Below are positions 8,291 through 16,010 of a stretch of 64,000 nucleotides of DNA, one piece after another. The notes under the pieces were generated by a model that worked only from the letters and a program-made list of their open reading frames with translations, ran no database searches and was not told the DNA's origin. Each line of letters begins with the position of its first letter. Position 1 is the stretch's first letter. The DNA is from Pseudomonas fluorescens. GTDB taxonomy: Bacteria; Pseudomonadota; Gammaproteobacteria; Pseudomonadales; Pseudomonadaceae. The position numbers and the translations under genes were made by a program. The stretch is from the NCBI RefSeq assembly GCF_902498195.1, contig NZ_CABVIY010000002.1:992001-1056000 (forward strand). Reading direction: 5' to 3'.

Positions 8291-9109
8291 ATGTCCGCAG
8301 TAGAACCCGTTGACAGTCAGGCCGGAGCCCAGCAAGAGCTGCCCTTCGCCATGGTCTATGGCCAGGCGGTCATGGAAATGCCGCTGGACCTGTACATCCC
8401 GCCGGACGCGCTGGAAGTCTTTCTCGAAGCCTTCGAAGGCCCTCTCGACCTGCTGCTGTACCTGATCCGCAAGCAGAACATCAACATCCTCGACATCCCG
8501 GTGGCGGAAATCACCCGTCAGTACATGGGCTATGTCGAGTTGATGCAGTCGGTGCGCCTGGAACTGGCCGCCGAGTACCTGGTGATGGCCGCGATGCTGG
8601 CCGAGATCAAGTCGCGGATGCTGTTGCCCCGGGCGGAAACCGTCGAAGACGAGGAAGAAGACCCGCGCGCCGAACTGATCCGCCGCTTGCAGGAATACGA
8701 ACGCTTCAAGGCTGCCGCTGAAGGCATCGATGGCTTGAGCCGCGTCGGTCGTGATGTGGTGGTGCCCAAGCTCGATGCGCCGGAAGCGCGGGTACGCAAG
8801 CTGGTACCCGATGTGCGTTTGTCAGAGTTGCTGCTGTCCATGGCCGAGGTGCTGCGCCGTGGCGACATGTTTGAAAGCCACCAGGTCAGCCGCGAGGCGC
8901 TGTCCACCCGCGAACGCATGAGCGATGTGCTCGACAGGCTCAAGGGCGGCGGTTTCGTGCCGTTCGTCGAGCTGTTCACCGCCGAGGAAGGGCGACTGGG
9001 CGTGGTGGTGACCTTTATGGCAATCCTCGAGCTGGTCAAGGAATCCCTGGTCGAGCTGGTGCAGAATGAGCCGTTCGCAGCCATTCACGTGCGAGCCCGA
9101 GCCGAATAA
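8291..9109 (+). CDS. scpA: Segregation and condensation protein A
   Basis: The 272-residue kleisin-type subunit bridges an SMC dimer together with ScpB. The signature FEGPLDLLLYLIRKQNINILDIP (residues about 44-66) and the AAEYLVMAAMLAEIKSRMLLP segment are diagnostic, and the winged-helix C-terminus (VVTFMAILELVKE) is intact. Compared with the usual length it has a 35-residue N-terminal extension rich in Gln and Pro. ATG directly follows the yciO stop. Many pseudomonads use MksB or MukB-like condensins as well as SMC-ScpAB; no smc gene lies in the window. Confidence 0.95.
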   Translation: MSAVEPVDSQAGAQQELPFAMVYGQAVMEMPLDLYIPPDALEVFLEAFEGPLDLLLYLIRKQNINILDIPVAEITRQYMGYVELMQSVRLELAAEYLVMAAMLAEIKSRMLLPRAETVEDEEEDPRAELIRRLQEYERFKAAAEGIDGLSRVGRDVVVPKLDAPEARVRKLVPDVRLSELLLSMAEVLRRGDMFESHQVSREALSTRERMSDVLDRLKGGGFVPFVELFTAEEGRLGVVVTFMAILELVKESLVELVQNEPFAAIHVRARAE

Positions 9110-9120
9110 CGAGTTGAATC

Positions 9121-10092
9121 ATGAACCTGAGTGAACCCCGCGAGCTGGCGCCACTGCTTGAAGCCTTTCTGTTGGCCTCGGGAAAACCGCAATCGATGGA
9201 ACGGCTGTTCGAACTCTTCGAGGAAGCCGAGCGTCCGGAGCCGGCGGTTTTCAAGAAAGCCCTGACTATTTTGGGCAAGTCCTGCGAGGGACGCGCGTTT
9301 GAGCTGAAAGAAGTCGCTTCCGGTTATCGCCTGCAAATTCGCGAAAAATTCTCGCCGTGGGTCGGTCGTTTGTGGGAAGAGCGCCCGCAGCGTTATTCCC
9401 GGGCGATGCTCGAAACCATTGCGCTGATCGCCTATCGCCAGCCGATCACCCGGGGTGAAATCGAAGACGTGCGGGGCGTCGCGGTCAACAGCCAGATCGT
9501 CAAGACGCTGATGGAGCGTGAGTGGATCCGCATCGTCGGTTACCGCGACGTGCCGGGCAAGCCGGCGATGTTCGCCACCACCAAGGCGTTTCTCGATCAC
9601 TTCAACCTGAAGAATCTCGACGATTTGCCGCCGCTGGCAGAACTGCGCGAGCTGGAACCTGATCCGGTGCTTGATTTCGACGACGCGCCGGTGCCCGCCT
9701 CGTTGCAGGCGTTGGCCGATGCCAGCGCCGAGCCGGAAGAGCCCAAGGAGGAAACCAGTTTCCATACCTTGTTGCTGGAGCTCGACAGCATGGAGGAGGG
9801 GATCAAGACCGATTTCGATGACTTGTTGCGTGATGGTGAGGTGTCGGGGGTTGATCCTGAACTCGCTGAGATACAGCCGGAAATTGAAGTCGTCCAGGTT
9901 GAACCGGAACCCGAGCCAGACGTCGAGCCAGAGCAAGAAGACGACGTCCTTGGCGTTGCCGAAGCTCGCGAAAAACTGCTGGCAGCCGTTGCCGCTCTCG
10001 AACAGCCAAAGCCCGAGTTGAGCGACGAAGAGGCCGAAGCCCTGGCGCTGGCCGAAGCCATCGAAGCCGAGCGCCGCCAATTCGACGACTGA
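9121..10092 (+). CDS. scpB: Segregation and condensation protein B with long acidic tail
   Basis: The 323-residue protein has the two winged-helix domains of ScpB in the first 185 residues (ETIALIAYRQPITRGEIEDVRG is the hallmark). The remaining 140 residues form an Asp/Glu/Pro-rich, low-complexity tail, with runs such as VEPEPEPDVEPEQEDD. ScpB proteins from other phyla are about 190 residues, so this tail is lineage specific and probably disordered. The gene follows scpA by 11 bp and is followed by a REP pair before rluB, the gene order usual in proteobacteria. Confidence 0.93.
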   Translation: MNLSEPRELAPLLEAFLLASGKPQSMERLFELFEEAERPEPAVFKKALTILGKSCEGRAFELKEVASGYRLQIREKFSPWVGRLWEERPQRYSRAMLETIALIAYRQPITRGEIEDVRGVAVNSQIVKTLMEREWIRIVGYRDVPGKPAMFATTKAFLDHFNLKNLDDLPPLAELRELEPDPVLDFDDAPVPASLQALADASAEPEEPKEETSFHTLLLELDSMEEGIKTDFDDLLRDGEVSGVDPELAEIQPEIEVVQVEPEPEPDVEPEQEDDVLGVAEAREKLLAAVAALEQPKPELSDEEAEALALAEAIEAERRQFDD

Positions 10093-10099
10093 CCCACTA

Positions 10100-10192
10100 C
10101 CTGTGGGAGCGGGCTTGCTCGCGAAAGCGGTATGTCATGCAAAGCAGTGCTGGCTGACACCCCATATTCGCGAGCAAGCCCGCTCCCACAGG
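10100..10192. repeat. REPIN-like inverted REP pair, family A
   Basis: CTGTGGGAGCGGGCTTGCTC at the left end is repeated in inverted orientation at the right end, with about 45 nt between cores. It separates scpB from rluB and probably marks the end of the scpAB transcript. Confidence 0.85.
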
Positions 10193-10359
10193 TTTTTTTG
10201 TTCAAACTGCGCGCCACCGGTCGGCGGAAAAGCCAATAACCTTGCATCGATCAGCTAGTCTCTGATGCGCGAACGCCGCCATGAGCGTATGATTCGCGAC
10301 CCTTCGGCGATCCCTTCGCCAAAGTACCCAGTTTTCAGACCACACCGGGAGGTGCCCAG

Positions 10360-11592
10360 ATGAGTATCAACGACCAGAAAGACGACCAGCCAATCGGCCC
10401 AGCAGGCGAAAAACTGCAAAAAGTCCTCGCCCGTATCGGCGTCGGCTCGCGCCGTGACGTGGAAGCCTGGATCAGCCACGGCCGCATCAAGGTCAACGGC
10501 AAGGACGCGACCCTCGGTCAGCGTGTCGATATGCATGACGCCATCACCATCGATGGCAAGGTGATCAAGCGCGAAGAAGCCGCCGAGTCGGTACGCCGCG
10601 TGATCATGTACAACAAGCCCGATGGCGAAATCTGCACCCGTGTCGACCCGGAAGGTCGTCCGACAGTGTTCGACAAGATGCCGCGTCCGAAAGAAGGCCG
10701 CTGGATCAACATCGGTCGCCTGGACATCAACACCACCGGCCTGCTGATGTTCACCACCGACGGCGAGCTGGCCAACCGCTTGATGCACCCTTCCTACGAA
10801 ATGGACCGCGAATACGCGGTACGTGTGCGTGGTGAAGTAGACGACGAGATGATCGAGCGCCTGAAAGCGGGCGTTGTGCTCGAAGACGGTCCGGCCAAGT
10901 TCACCGACATCAAGCAGGCACCCGGCGGCGAAGGCTTCAACCACTGGTATCACTGCGTGGTGATGGAAGGCCGTAACCGTGAAGTTCGTCGCCTGTGGGA
11001 ATCCCAGGGGCTGGTGGTCAGCCGTCTGAAACGCGTGCGTTTCGGTCCGGTGTTCCTCAACTCCGACCTGCCGATGGGCCGCTGGCGCGAAATGAGCCAG
11101 TACGAAGTCGACATTCTGAGTGCTGAAGTGGGCCTGACCCCGGTGGCCATGCCGCAGATGAACGCCAAGAGCAAGGACAAGCTTGAGCGTATGCAGCGTA
11201 AGTCGTCCCGTCCGATGGCCAAGACCGAGCGCGTGCGTACCCTGCGCCCGGCTACCGGTGAGGCGGCTACCAGCCCGCGTCAGAATCGCGAACCGCAGAT
11301 CGAAGGCGAGCGTCCGGCTCGCAAGCCGGCAGCGCGCCAGGACGGTGAGCGTGGCCCACGTACTCCGCGTCCGGCCAACGGTCGCACCGAGCGCGGCGAA
11401 GGTCGTGATGCGCCAGCCGGTCGCGGTACGCCGGTAGCGGACCGTCCGGCCGACACCAAGCGCCCGGCCAAGCCTGCGCCGAAGCGTCCGGGGATCAAAC
11501 TGGTCGACGGCGACAAGCCGTCGGGCAAGCGTCGCGGCGCACCGGCCGGTTCCGGCCAGCGTCCGGGGTTTGGTCGTAAAAAACCAGAGTAA
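10360..11592 (+). CDS. rluB: 23S rRNA pseudouridine(2605) synthase RluB
   Basis: The 410-residue protein has an S4 RNA-binding domain (residues about 18-65, KLQKVLARIGVGSRRDVEAW) and an RsuA-type catalytic domain with GRLDINTTGLL, where Asp122 is the expected nucleophile. The last 140 residues form an Arg/Pro/Gly-rich disordered tail (segments such as RPARKPAARQDGERGPRTPR) that likely adds nonspecific RNA binding; E. coli RluB also has a basic tail but a shorter one. A good ribosome site (GGGAGGTG) precedes the ATG. A Rho-independent terminator follows at 11622-11652. Confidence 0.93.
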   Translation: MSINDQKDDQPIGPAGEKLQKVLARIGVGSRRDVEAWISHGRIKVNGKDATLGQRVDMHDAITIDGKVIKREEAAESVRRVIMYNKPDGEICTRVDPEGRPTVFDKMPRPKEGRWINIGRLDINTTGLLMFTTDGELANRLMHPSYEMDREYAVRVRGEVDDEMIERLKAGVVLEDGPAKFTDIKQAPGGEGFNHWYHCVVMEGRNREVRRLWESQGLVVSRLKRVRFGPVFLNSDLPMGRWREMSQYEVDILSAEVGLTPVAMPQMNAKSKDKLERMQRKSSRPMAKTERVRTLRPATGEAATSPRQNREPQIEGERPARKPAARQDGERGPRTPRPANGRTERGEGRDAPAGRGTPVADRPADTKRPAKPAPKRPGIKLVDGDKPSGKRRGAPAGSGQRPGFGRKKPE

Positions 11593-11621
11593 GGCAGCTA
11601 CGAGCTTCAAGCTGCAAGTGA

Positions 11622-11652
11622 AAACGCCAACCTTCGGGTTGGCGTTTTTTTT
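11622..11652 (+). terminator. Rho-independent terminator after rluB
   Basis: AAACGCCAACC, a TTCG tetraloop and GGTTGGCGTTT are followed by a T run. The UUCG-type loop makes this a very stable terminator. Confidence 0.95.
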
Positions 11653-11689
11653 GTTCTGGCCTACATAAGTGGTGTGGTGTTTTTCAGTG

Positions 11690-11771
11690 CGCCTTCGCGA
11701 GCAAGCCCGCTCCCACATTTGAACCGCCTACACCTCGGTCCAATGTGGGAGCGGGCTTGCTCGCGAAGGCG
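11690..11771. repeat. REPIN-like inverted REP pair, family A
   Basis: GCCTTCGCGAGCAAGCCCGC and its inverted copy GCGGGCTTGCTCGCGAAGGC enclose about 30 nt. It lies just after the rluB terminator. Confidence 0.88.
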
Positions 11772-12013
11772 CTGGTATGAATCGCCGCAATATCCAGGAT
11801 GGAATGCCAGTTTTACAGCTTGTAAAGAAAGGCTGACAATTTACGGCGATTGGTCTCGTGAAATCATCATCCTGCAAAGGCTGTAAGAAAATTCTTCCGT
11901 TTTCATATGCCCTCAATGCATCCCCCCGCTCTATCCCGCTTGTTTCCACTCGCCAGGCAAGGTGTCATGCGCTCCATGCCTGTCGTGCAGGTGCATAACA
12001 AAAAGGAGGCGCA

Positions 12014-12160
12014 ATGAACGCCGCAATCCATTTCCAGCGCTCCGCGCGGGCCGGTTTTCCTGCCGTCCCCGTCACTGGCCCGCAAAGGCCCGACTCCCTT
12101 TTTGCAACCGCCCGAGGCGCTCGTGGCGGACACAGGCAATCCCGGCAAACGACACACTGA
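12014..12160 (+). CDS. Putative 48-residue ORF with a strong ribosome site
   Basis: An ATG preceded by AAAAAGGAGGCGCA, a near-ideal Shine-Dalgarno at correct spacing, opens a 48-codon frame that ends with TGA at 12158-12160. The product would be basic and His/Arg/Gln-rich with no membrane helix or recognisable motif. It lies upstream of the TACAAT box, so it would be on a different transcript from the aroP leader. The ribosome site argues for translation; the composition does not look like a typical conserved small protein. Function unknown. Confidence 0.35.
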   Translation: MNAAIHFQRSARAGFPAVPVTGPQRPDSLFATARGARGGHRQSRQTTH

Positions 12161-12169
12161 TCCAGTGGG

Positions 12170-12199
12170 TCTGGCAGCAGGGGGTTAGCGGTGTACAAT
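12170..12199 (+). promoter_or_regulatory. Candidate sigma-70 promoter for the aroP leader
   Basis: A TACAAT -10 box at 12194-12199 lies 18 bp after CTGGCA (12170-12175), which matches four of six -35 positions. Initiation near 12206 would give a leader of about 250 nt before aroP that includes the 20-codon ORF. Assignment rests on the -10 box alone. Confidence 0.35.
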
Positions 12200-12329
12200 G
12201 CGCCGCGTTTTATACCTGTGACCTCCTGCGCATCTGCGCAAACCTCAAGGCTACCCGCCTTGTTCACTCCGCCGCGTCACGAGCGTGTCGGGTTCGATTT
12301 CGTCACAGATAAAAACAAACAGGTGACGC

Positions 12330-12392
12330 ATGACCGTTGTAAATACGCTGAACTCCTGGTGCCTGCGCTGGGGTTTGATCGGTGCCGCTTAA
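12330..12392 (+). CDS. Putative 20-residue leader peptide upstream of aroP
   Basis: ATG at 12330 follows AGGTGACGC and opens a frame of 20 codons ending TAA (12390-12392). The peptide contains two Trp codons close together (SWCLRWG, residues 9-15) and no other long composition bias. It ends 60 bp before the start of an aromatic amino-acid permease gene. Short Trp-containing ORFs in front of aromatic biosynthesis or transport genes often sense charged tRNA-Trp or free Trp by ribosome stalling. No obvious terminator/antiterminator pair is visible, so the mechanism could instead act on translation of aroP. The regulatory role is inference. Confidence 0.45.
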   Translation: MTVVNTLNSWCLRWGLIGAA

Positions 12393-12452
12393 CGTCTTTC
12401 CTGAGCAGCAACGTCTACAGAACATCATCAAACCTTGCGTGAGACCCTTTTC

Positions 12453-13871
12453 ATGAGTGGACAAAACTCGCATTCGGGCGAGCTGAAACGCGGCCTGAAA
12501 AATCGCCACATTCAATTGATCGCCCTCGGTGGCGCCATTGGTACCGGTTTGTTCCTCGGCTCGGCCGGGGTACTGAAATCCGCCGGCCCGTCGATGATCC
12601 TCGGCTACGCCATCTGCGGCTTCATTGCCTTCATGATCATGCGCCAACTGGGCGAAATGATCGTCGAAGAGCCGGTGGCCGGTTCCTTCAGCCACTTCGC
12701 GCACAAATACTGGGGCGGCTTCGCCGGCTTCCTGTCGGGCTGGAACTGCTGGATCCTGTACATTCTGGTGGGCATGTCGGAGCTGACCGCGGTCGGCAAA
12801 TACATTCACTACTGGGCGCCGGACATCCCGACTTGGGCCTCGGCTGCCGCCTTCTTCGTGCTGATCAATGCGATCAACCTGGCCAACGTCAAAGTCTTTG
12901 GCGAAGCCGAGTTCTGGTTCGCGATCATCAAGGTCGTGGCGATCGTCGGTATGATCGCCCTGGGCAGCTACCTGCTGGTCAGCGGCCATGGCGGTCCGCA
13001 AGCGTCGGTGACCAACCTGTGGTCCCACGGTGGTTTCTTCCCGAACGGCGTCAGTGGCCTGGTGATGGCCATGGCGATCATCATGTTCTCCTTCGGCGGC
13101 CTGGAAATGCTCGGTTTCACCGCAGCTGAAGCCGACAAGCCGAAAACCGTGATCCCGAAAGCCATCAACCAGGTGATCTACCGGATCCTGATTTTCTACA
13201 TTGGCGCACTGGTGATCCTGTTGTCGCTGACGCCATGGGACAGCCTGCTCGCCACGCTCAACGCGTCCGGTGACTCCTACAGCGGCAGCCCGTTCGTACA
13301 AGTGTTCTCGATGCTCGGCAGCAATACCGCCGCGCACATCCTCAACTTTGTGGTCCTGACGGCGGCGTTGTCGGTGTACAACAGCGGCACCTATTGCAAC
13401 AGCCGCATGCTGCTGGGCATGGCCGAGCAGGGCGATGCGCCCAAGGCCCTGGCGAAAATCGACAAGCGCGGCGTGCCGGTGCGTTCGATCCTGGCCTCGG
13501 CTGCCGTGACGCTGATCGCGGTACTGCTGAACTACCTGATCCCGCAAAACGCGCTGGAACTGCTGATGTCGCTGGTAGTGGCCACCCTGGTGATCAACTG
13601 GGCGATGATCAGCTATTCGCACTTCAAGTTCCGCCAGCACATGAACAAAACCCGCCAGACGCCGCTGTTCAAGGCCCTGTGGTACCCGTACGGGAACTAC
13701 ATCTGCCTGGCGTTCGTGGTGTTTATCCTGGGTGTGATGCTGTTGATACCTGGGATCCAGGTGTCGGTGTACGCGATCCCGGTGTGGGTGGTGTTCATGT
13801 GGATCTGCTACGGCATCAAGAACAAGCGTCGTGATTCAGCTGCTGTGGTGAGCACTGCAGCACAAGGGTGA
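12453..13871 (+). CDS. aroP: AroP-like aromatic amino-acid permease (APC family)
   Basis: The 472-residue, roughly 12-helix inner-membrane transporter belongs to the amino acid-polyamine-organocation family. The first helix carries LIALGGAIGTGLFLGSAG, the substrate carboxylate-binding motif, and EPVAGSFSHFAHKYWG follows, typical of the AroP/PheP/LysP branch. Overall sequence fits AroP best (aromatic amino acids by proton symport) but PheP or another neutral amino-acid permease cannot be excluded by eye. The ATG at 12453 is preferred over GTG 12435; its ribosome site (GTGAG) is weak, in line with control through the leader. A REP pair and a bidirectional terminator follow. Confidence 0.8.
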   Translation: MSGQNSHSGELKRGLKNRHIQLIALGGAIGTGLFLGSAGVLKSAGPSMILGYAICGFIAFMIMRQLGEMIVEEPVAGSFSHFAHKYWGGFAGFLSGWNCWILYILVGMSELTAVGKYIHYWAPDIPTWASAAAFFVLINAINLANVKVFGEAEFWFAIIKVVAIVGMIALGSYLLVSGHGGPQASVTNLWSHGGFFPNGVSGLVMAMAIIMFSFGGLEMLGFTAAEADKPKTVIPKAINQVIYRILIFYIGALVILLSLTPWDSLLATLNASGDSYSGSPFVQVFSMLGSNTAAHILNFVVLTAALSVYNSGTYCNSRMLLGMAEQGDAPKALAKIDKRGVPVRSILASAAVTLIAVLLNYLIPQNALELLMSLVVATLVINWAMISYSHFKFRQHMNKTRQTPLFKALWYPYGNYICLAFVVFILGVMLLIPGIQVSVYAIPVWVVFMWICYGIKNKRRDSAAVVSTAAQG

Positions 13872-13878
13872 ACACACA

Positions 13879-13963
13879 CCCTGTAGGAGTTTTCGCAGGC
13901 TGCGATCTTTTGATCTTGCTTTAAAGAATGAAAAGATCGCGGCCTGCGGCAACTCCTACAGGG
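13879..13963. repeat. REPIN-like inverted REP pair, family B, divergent variant
   Basis: CCTGTAGGAGTTTTCGCAGG...GCGATCTTTT faces GATCGCGGCCTGCGGCAACTCCTACAGG. The arms differ from the other B copies at the GCTGCCG positions and are no longer perfectly complementary, so this is an older or drifting copy. Confidence 0.8.
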
Positions 13964-13997
13964 GCTAGCCGAGTCATGAGCCAAGTTCAGATGCAGA

Positions 13998-14036
13998 AAA
14001 ACAAAAGCCCCGACAAGTCGGGGCTTTTGTTTTTCT
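13998..14036. terminator. Bidirectional Rho-independent terminator between aroP and ETF-QO
   Basis: AAAACAAAAGCCCCGAC and GTCGGGGCTTTTGTTTT form a stem with A-rich and T-rich flanks on the two sides, so it can stop transcription from both convergent genes. Confidence 0.93.
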
Positions 14037-14046
14037 GGCGTTCGGC

Positions 14047-15711
14047 TTACATGTTCGGGTAAGTCGGGCCGCCAGCACCTTCAGGGGTCACCCAGGTAAT
14101 GTTCTGCGCAGGGTCCTTGATGTCGCAGGTCTTGCAGTGAACACAGTTCTGGGCGTTGATCTGGAAGCGCTTCTCGCCGTCTTCCTTGGTCACCACTTCA
14201 TACACGCCGGCCGGGCAGTAGCGCTGGGCAGGCTCGTCGTACAGCGGCAGGTTCTTGCTGATCGGGATGCTTGGATCGGTCAGCTTCAGGTGGCACGGCT
14301 GCTCTTCTTCGTGGTTGGTGCCGGAGATGAACACCGAGCTCAACTTGTCGAAGCTGATCTTGCCGTCCGGTTTCGGGTAGTCGATCTTCTTGCAGTCGGC
14401 CGCCAGTTTCAGGCACGCGTAGTCCGGCTTGGTGTCGTGCAGGGTGAACGGCAGTTTGCCGCCAAAGATGTTCTGGTCCAGCCAGTTGAAGCCACCGCCG
14501 ACGATCGCGCCGAACTTGTGGATCGCCGGGCCGAAGTTGCGGCTGGCGAACAGTTCTTCGTACAGCCAGCTGTTCTTGAAGCTGTCGACGTACGCCGTGA
14601 GTTCATCGCCGCCTTCGGAGTCGGCGAACAGACGATCGGCCACGGCGTCAGCGGCGAGCATGCCGGACTTCATGGCGGTGTGGCTGCCCTTGATCTTGGC
14701 AAAGTTCAGGGTGCCGAGGTCGCAACCGATCAGCGCGCCGCCCTTGAACACCATCTTCGGCAGCGAGTTTAGGCCGCCTTTGCAGATGGCGCGGGCGCCG
14801 TAGCTGATGCGCTTGCCGCCTTCCAGGTACTGCTTGAGCACCGGGTGATGCTTGAGGCGCTGGAACTCGTCGAACGGCGACAGGAAGGTGTTGCTGTAGG
14901 ACAGGTCGACGATCAGGCCAACGACTACCTGGTTATTCTCCAGGTGATAGAGGAATGAGCCACCGGTGTTCTCGGTGCCCATGATGTCCATCGGCCAGCC
15001 GGCAGTGTGGACCACCAGGCCAGGCTGATGCTTGGCCGGATCGACTTCCCAGATTTCCTTCAGGCCGATGCCGTAGTGCTGCACGTCGGAATCGTTGTCG
15101 AGGTTGAAGCGCTTGATCAGCTGCTTGCCGATGTGGCCACGGCATCCCTCGGCGAACAGCGTGTACTTGCCGCGCAGTTCCATGCCCGGGGTGTACAGGC
15201 CTTCTTTGGGCTGACCTTCGCGGTCAACGCCCAGGTCGCCGGTGATGATCCCGCGTACCACGCCGTTTTCGTCGAAGAGCGCTTCCTGGGCGGCGAAGCC
15301 CGGGTAGATTTCCACGCCCAGGTTCTCGGCCTGCTGGGCCAGCCAGCGGCACAGGTTGCCCAGGGAGATGATGTAGTTGCCTTCGTTGTGCATGGTCTTG
15401 GGCACAAAGAAGTCTGGAACTTTCTGCGCGCTTTCGGCGTTCTTGAGCACAAAGATATCGTCGCGGGTCACCGGCGTGTTCAGCGGCGCGCCGAGTGCTT
15501 TCCAGTCCGGGAACAATTCGTTCAGGGCCCGTGGTTCGAACACGGCACCGGACAGGATGTGAGCACCGACCTCGGAGCCTTTTTCAACCACGCAGACGCT
15601 GATTTCCTTACCGGCTTCGGCGGCCTTCTGCTTCAATCGGCAGGCGGCGGACAGGCCAGCGGGGCCGGCACCGACGATGACCACGTCGAATTCCATGTAT
15701 TCGCGTTCCAC
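14047..15711 (-). CDS. Electron transfer flavoprotein-ubiquinone oxidoreductase
   Basis: This 554-residue membrane-associated flavoprotein passes electrons from reduced ETF to ubiquinone during fatty-acid and amino-acid oxidation. An N-terminal FAD site (DVVIVGAGPAGLSAACRL) is followed by the quinone-binding middle and a C-terminal 4Fe-4S domain with clustered Cys (CVHCKTCDIKDP, plus an upstream YCPAGVYEV). The start is a GTG at 15711 with AGGAGA six nt upstream; an internal ATG at 15696 is the alternative. It is divergent from etfBA, its electron donor, across a 547-bp control region. In P. aeruginosa the equivalent genes are PA2953 and PA2952-PA2951. Confidence 0.95.
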   Translation of the reverse strand: MEREYMEFDVVIVGAGPAGLSAACRLKQKAAEAGKEISVCVVEKGSEVGAHILSGAVFEPRALNELFPDWKALGAPLNTPVTRDDIFVLKNAESAQKVPDFFVPKTMHNEGNYIISLGNLCRWLAQQAENLGVEIYPGFAAQEALFDENGVVRGIITGDLGVDREGQPKEGLYTPGMELRGKYTLFAEGCRGHIGKQLIKRFNLDNDSDVQHYGIGLKEIWEVDPAKHQPGLVVHTAGWPMDIMGTENTGGSFLYHLENNQVVVGLIVDLSYSNTFLSPFDEFQRLKHHPVLKQYLEGGKRISYGARAICKGGLNSLPKMVFKGGALIGCDLGTLNFAKIKGSHTAMKSGMLAADAVADRLFADSEGGDELTAYVDSFKNSWLYEELFASRNFGPAIHKFGAIVGGGFNWLDQNIFGGKLPFTLHDTKPDYACLKLAADCKKIDYPKPDGKISFDKLSSVFISGTNHEEEQPCHLKLTDPSIPISKNLPLYDEPAQRYCPAGVYEVVTKEDGEKRFQINAQNCVHCKTCDIKDPAQNITWVTPEGAGGPTYPNM

Positions 15712-15836
15712 AGGCTATCTCCTACTCAAGGCTCAACAGTTTTTTCTAATTTTTAAGGTTCGGTGTCGCATCCATGAATCCCGGCGCAACGTCGGGAGCG
15801 GACAATCGATCAACCACCTTTCTCTTTGGGTGGCGC

Positions 15837-15865
15837 ATTATATCTACACCACTGTCAGGGTCCAA
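15837..15865 (-). promoter_or_regulatory. Sigma-70 promoter for ETF-QO
   Basis: Read on the minus strand, TTGGAC (15865-15860) is followed after exactly 17 bp by TATAAT (15842-15837). This predicts initiation near 15830 and a leader of about 120 nt before the GTG at 15711. The perfect -10 and ideal spacing make it the best promoter match in the window. Confidence 0.75.
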
Positions 15866-15867
15866 TA

Positions 15868-15881
15868 CAAACGTTTGTTTG
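15868..15881. promoter_or_regulatory. PsrA/FadR-type TetR-family operator candidate
   Basis: CAAAC-GTTT-GTTTG matches the published PsrA pattern (G/C)AAAC-N2-4-GTTT(G/C), and an inner palindrome CAAACGTTTG overlaps it. It starts 2 bp upstream of the -35 of the ETF-QO promoter. PsrA is a long-chain fatty-acid-responsive TetR-type regulator, and the etf genes are reported PsrA targets in P. aeruginosa, which fits. The site assignment is by pattern only. Confidence 0.6.
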
Positions 15882-15936
15882 AATTGGCTCAAAGCCAGAG
15901 AAATCAAAGTCACGCGGGTTATGAACGGCTATTTTG

Positions 15937-15974
15937 CCGTATTGACCGGAATAGGTGTTCCGGTCAAGATACGG
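15937..15974. promoter_or_regulatory. Strong hairpin upstream of etfB
   Basis: CCGTAT-TGACCGGAA pairs with TTCCGGTCA-AG-ATACGG, giving a 15-bp stem with a 2-nt bulge and a 6-nt loop (TAGGTG). The sequence after it (GGCGGTTTTGCG) has only a four-T run, so it is not a classical terminator in the + direction. It could be a protein-binding dyad or an RNA element in an etfBA leader. Confidence 0.5.
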
Positions 15975-16010
15975 GCGGTTTTGCGCTCGCCGTAGGCTGA
16001 CTGTTGGTTT

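Larger units (their letters stand above)
11772..12452. other. Long leader/intergenic region ahead of aroP
   Basis: These 681 bp hold no conserved long gene. Visible items are a 48-codon ORF with a strong ribosome site (12014-12160), a TACAAT box (12194-12199), two short hairpins (TGCGCA-TC-TGCGCA at 12228-12241 and AAGGC-TACCC-GCCTT at 12247-12261) and a 20-codon ORF with two Trp codons (12330-12392). No T-tract terminator is seen between the short ORF and aroP. Confidence 0.6.

Noticed and set aside
12303..13640. 445-codon ORF antisense to aroP
   Set aside because: Low-complexity His/Arg/Gln composition; aroP has a full permease topology on the plus strand.
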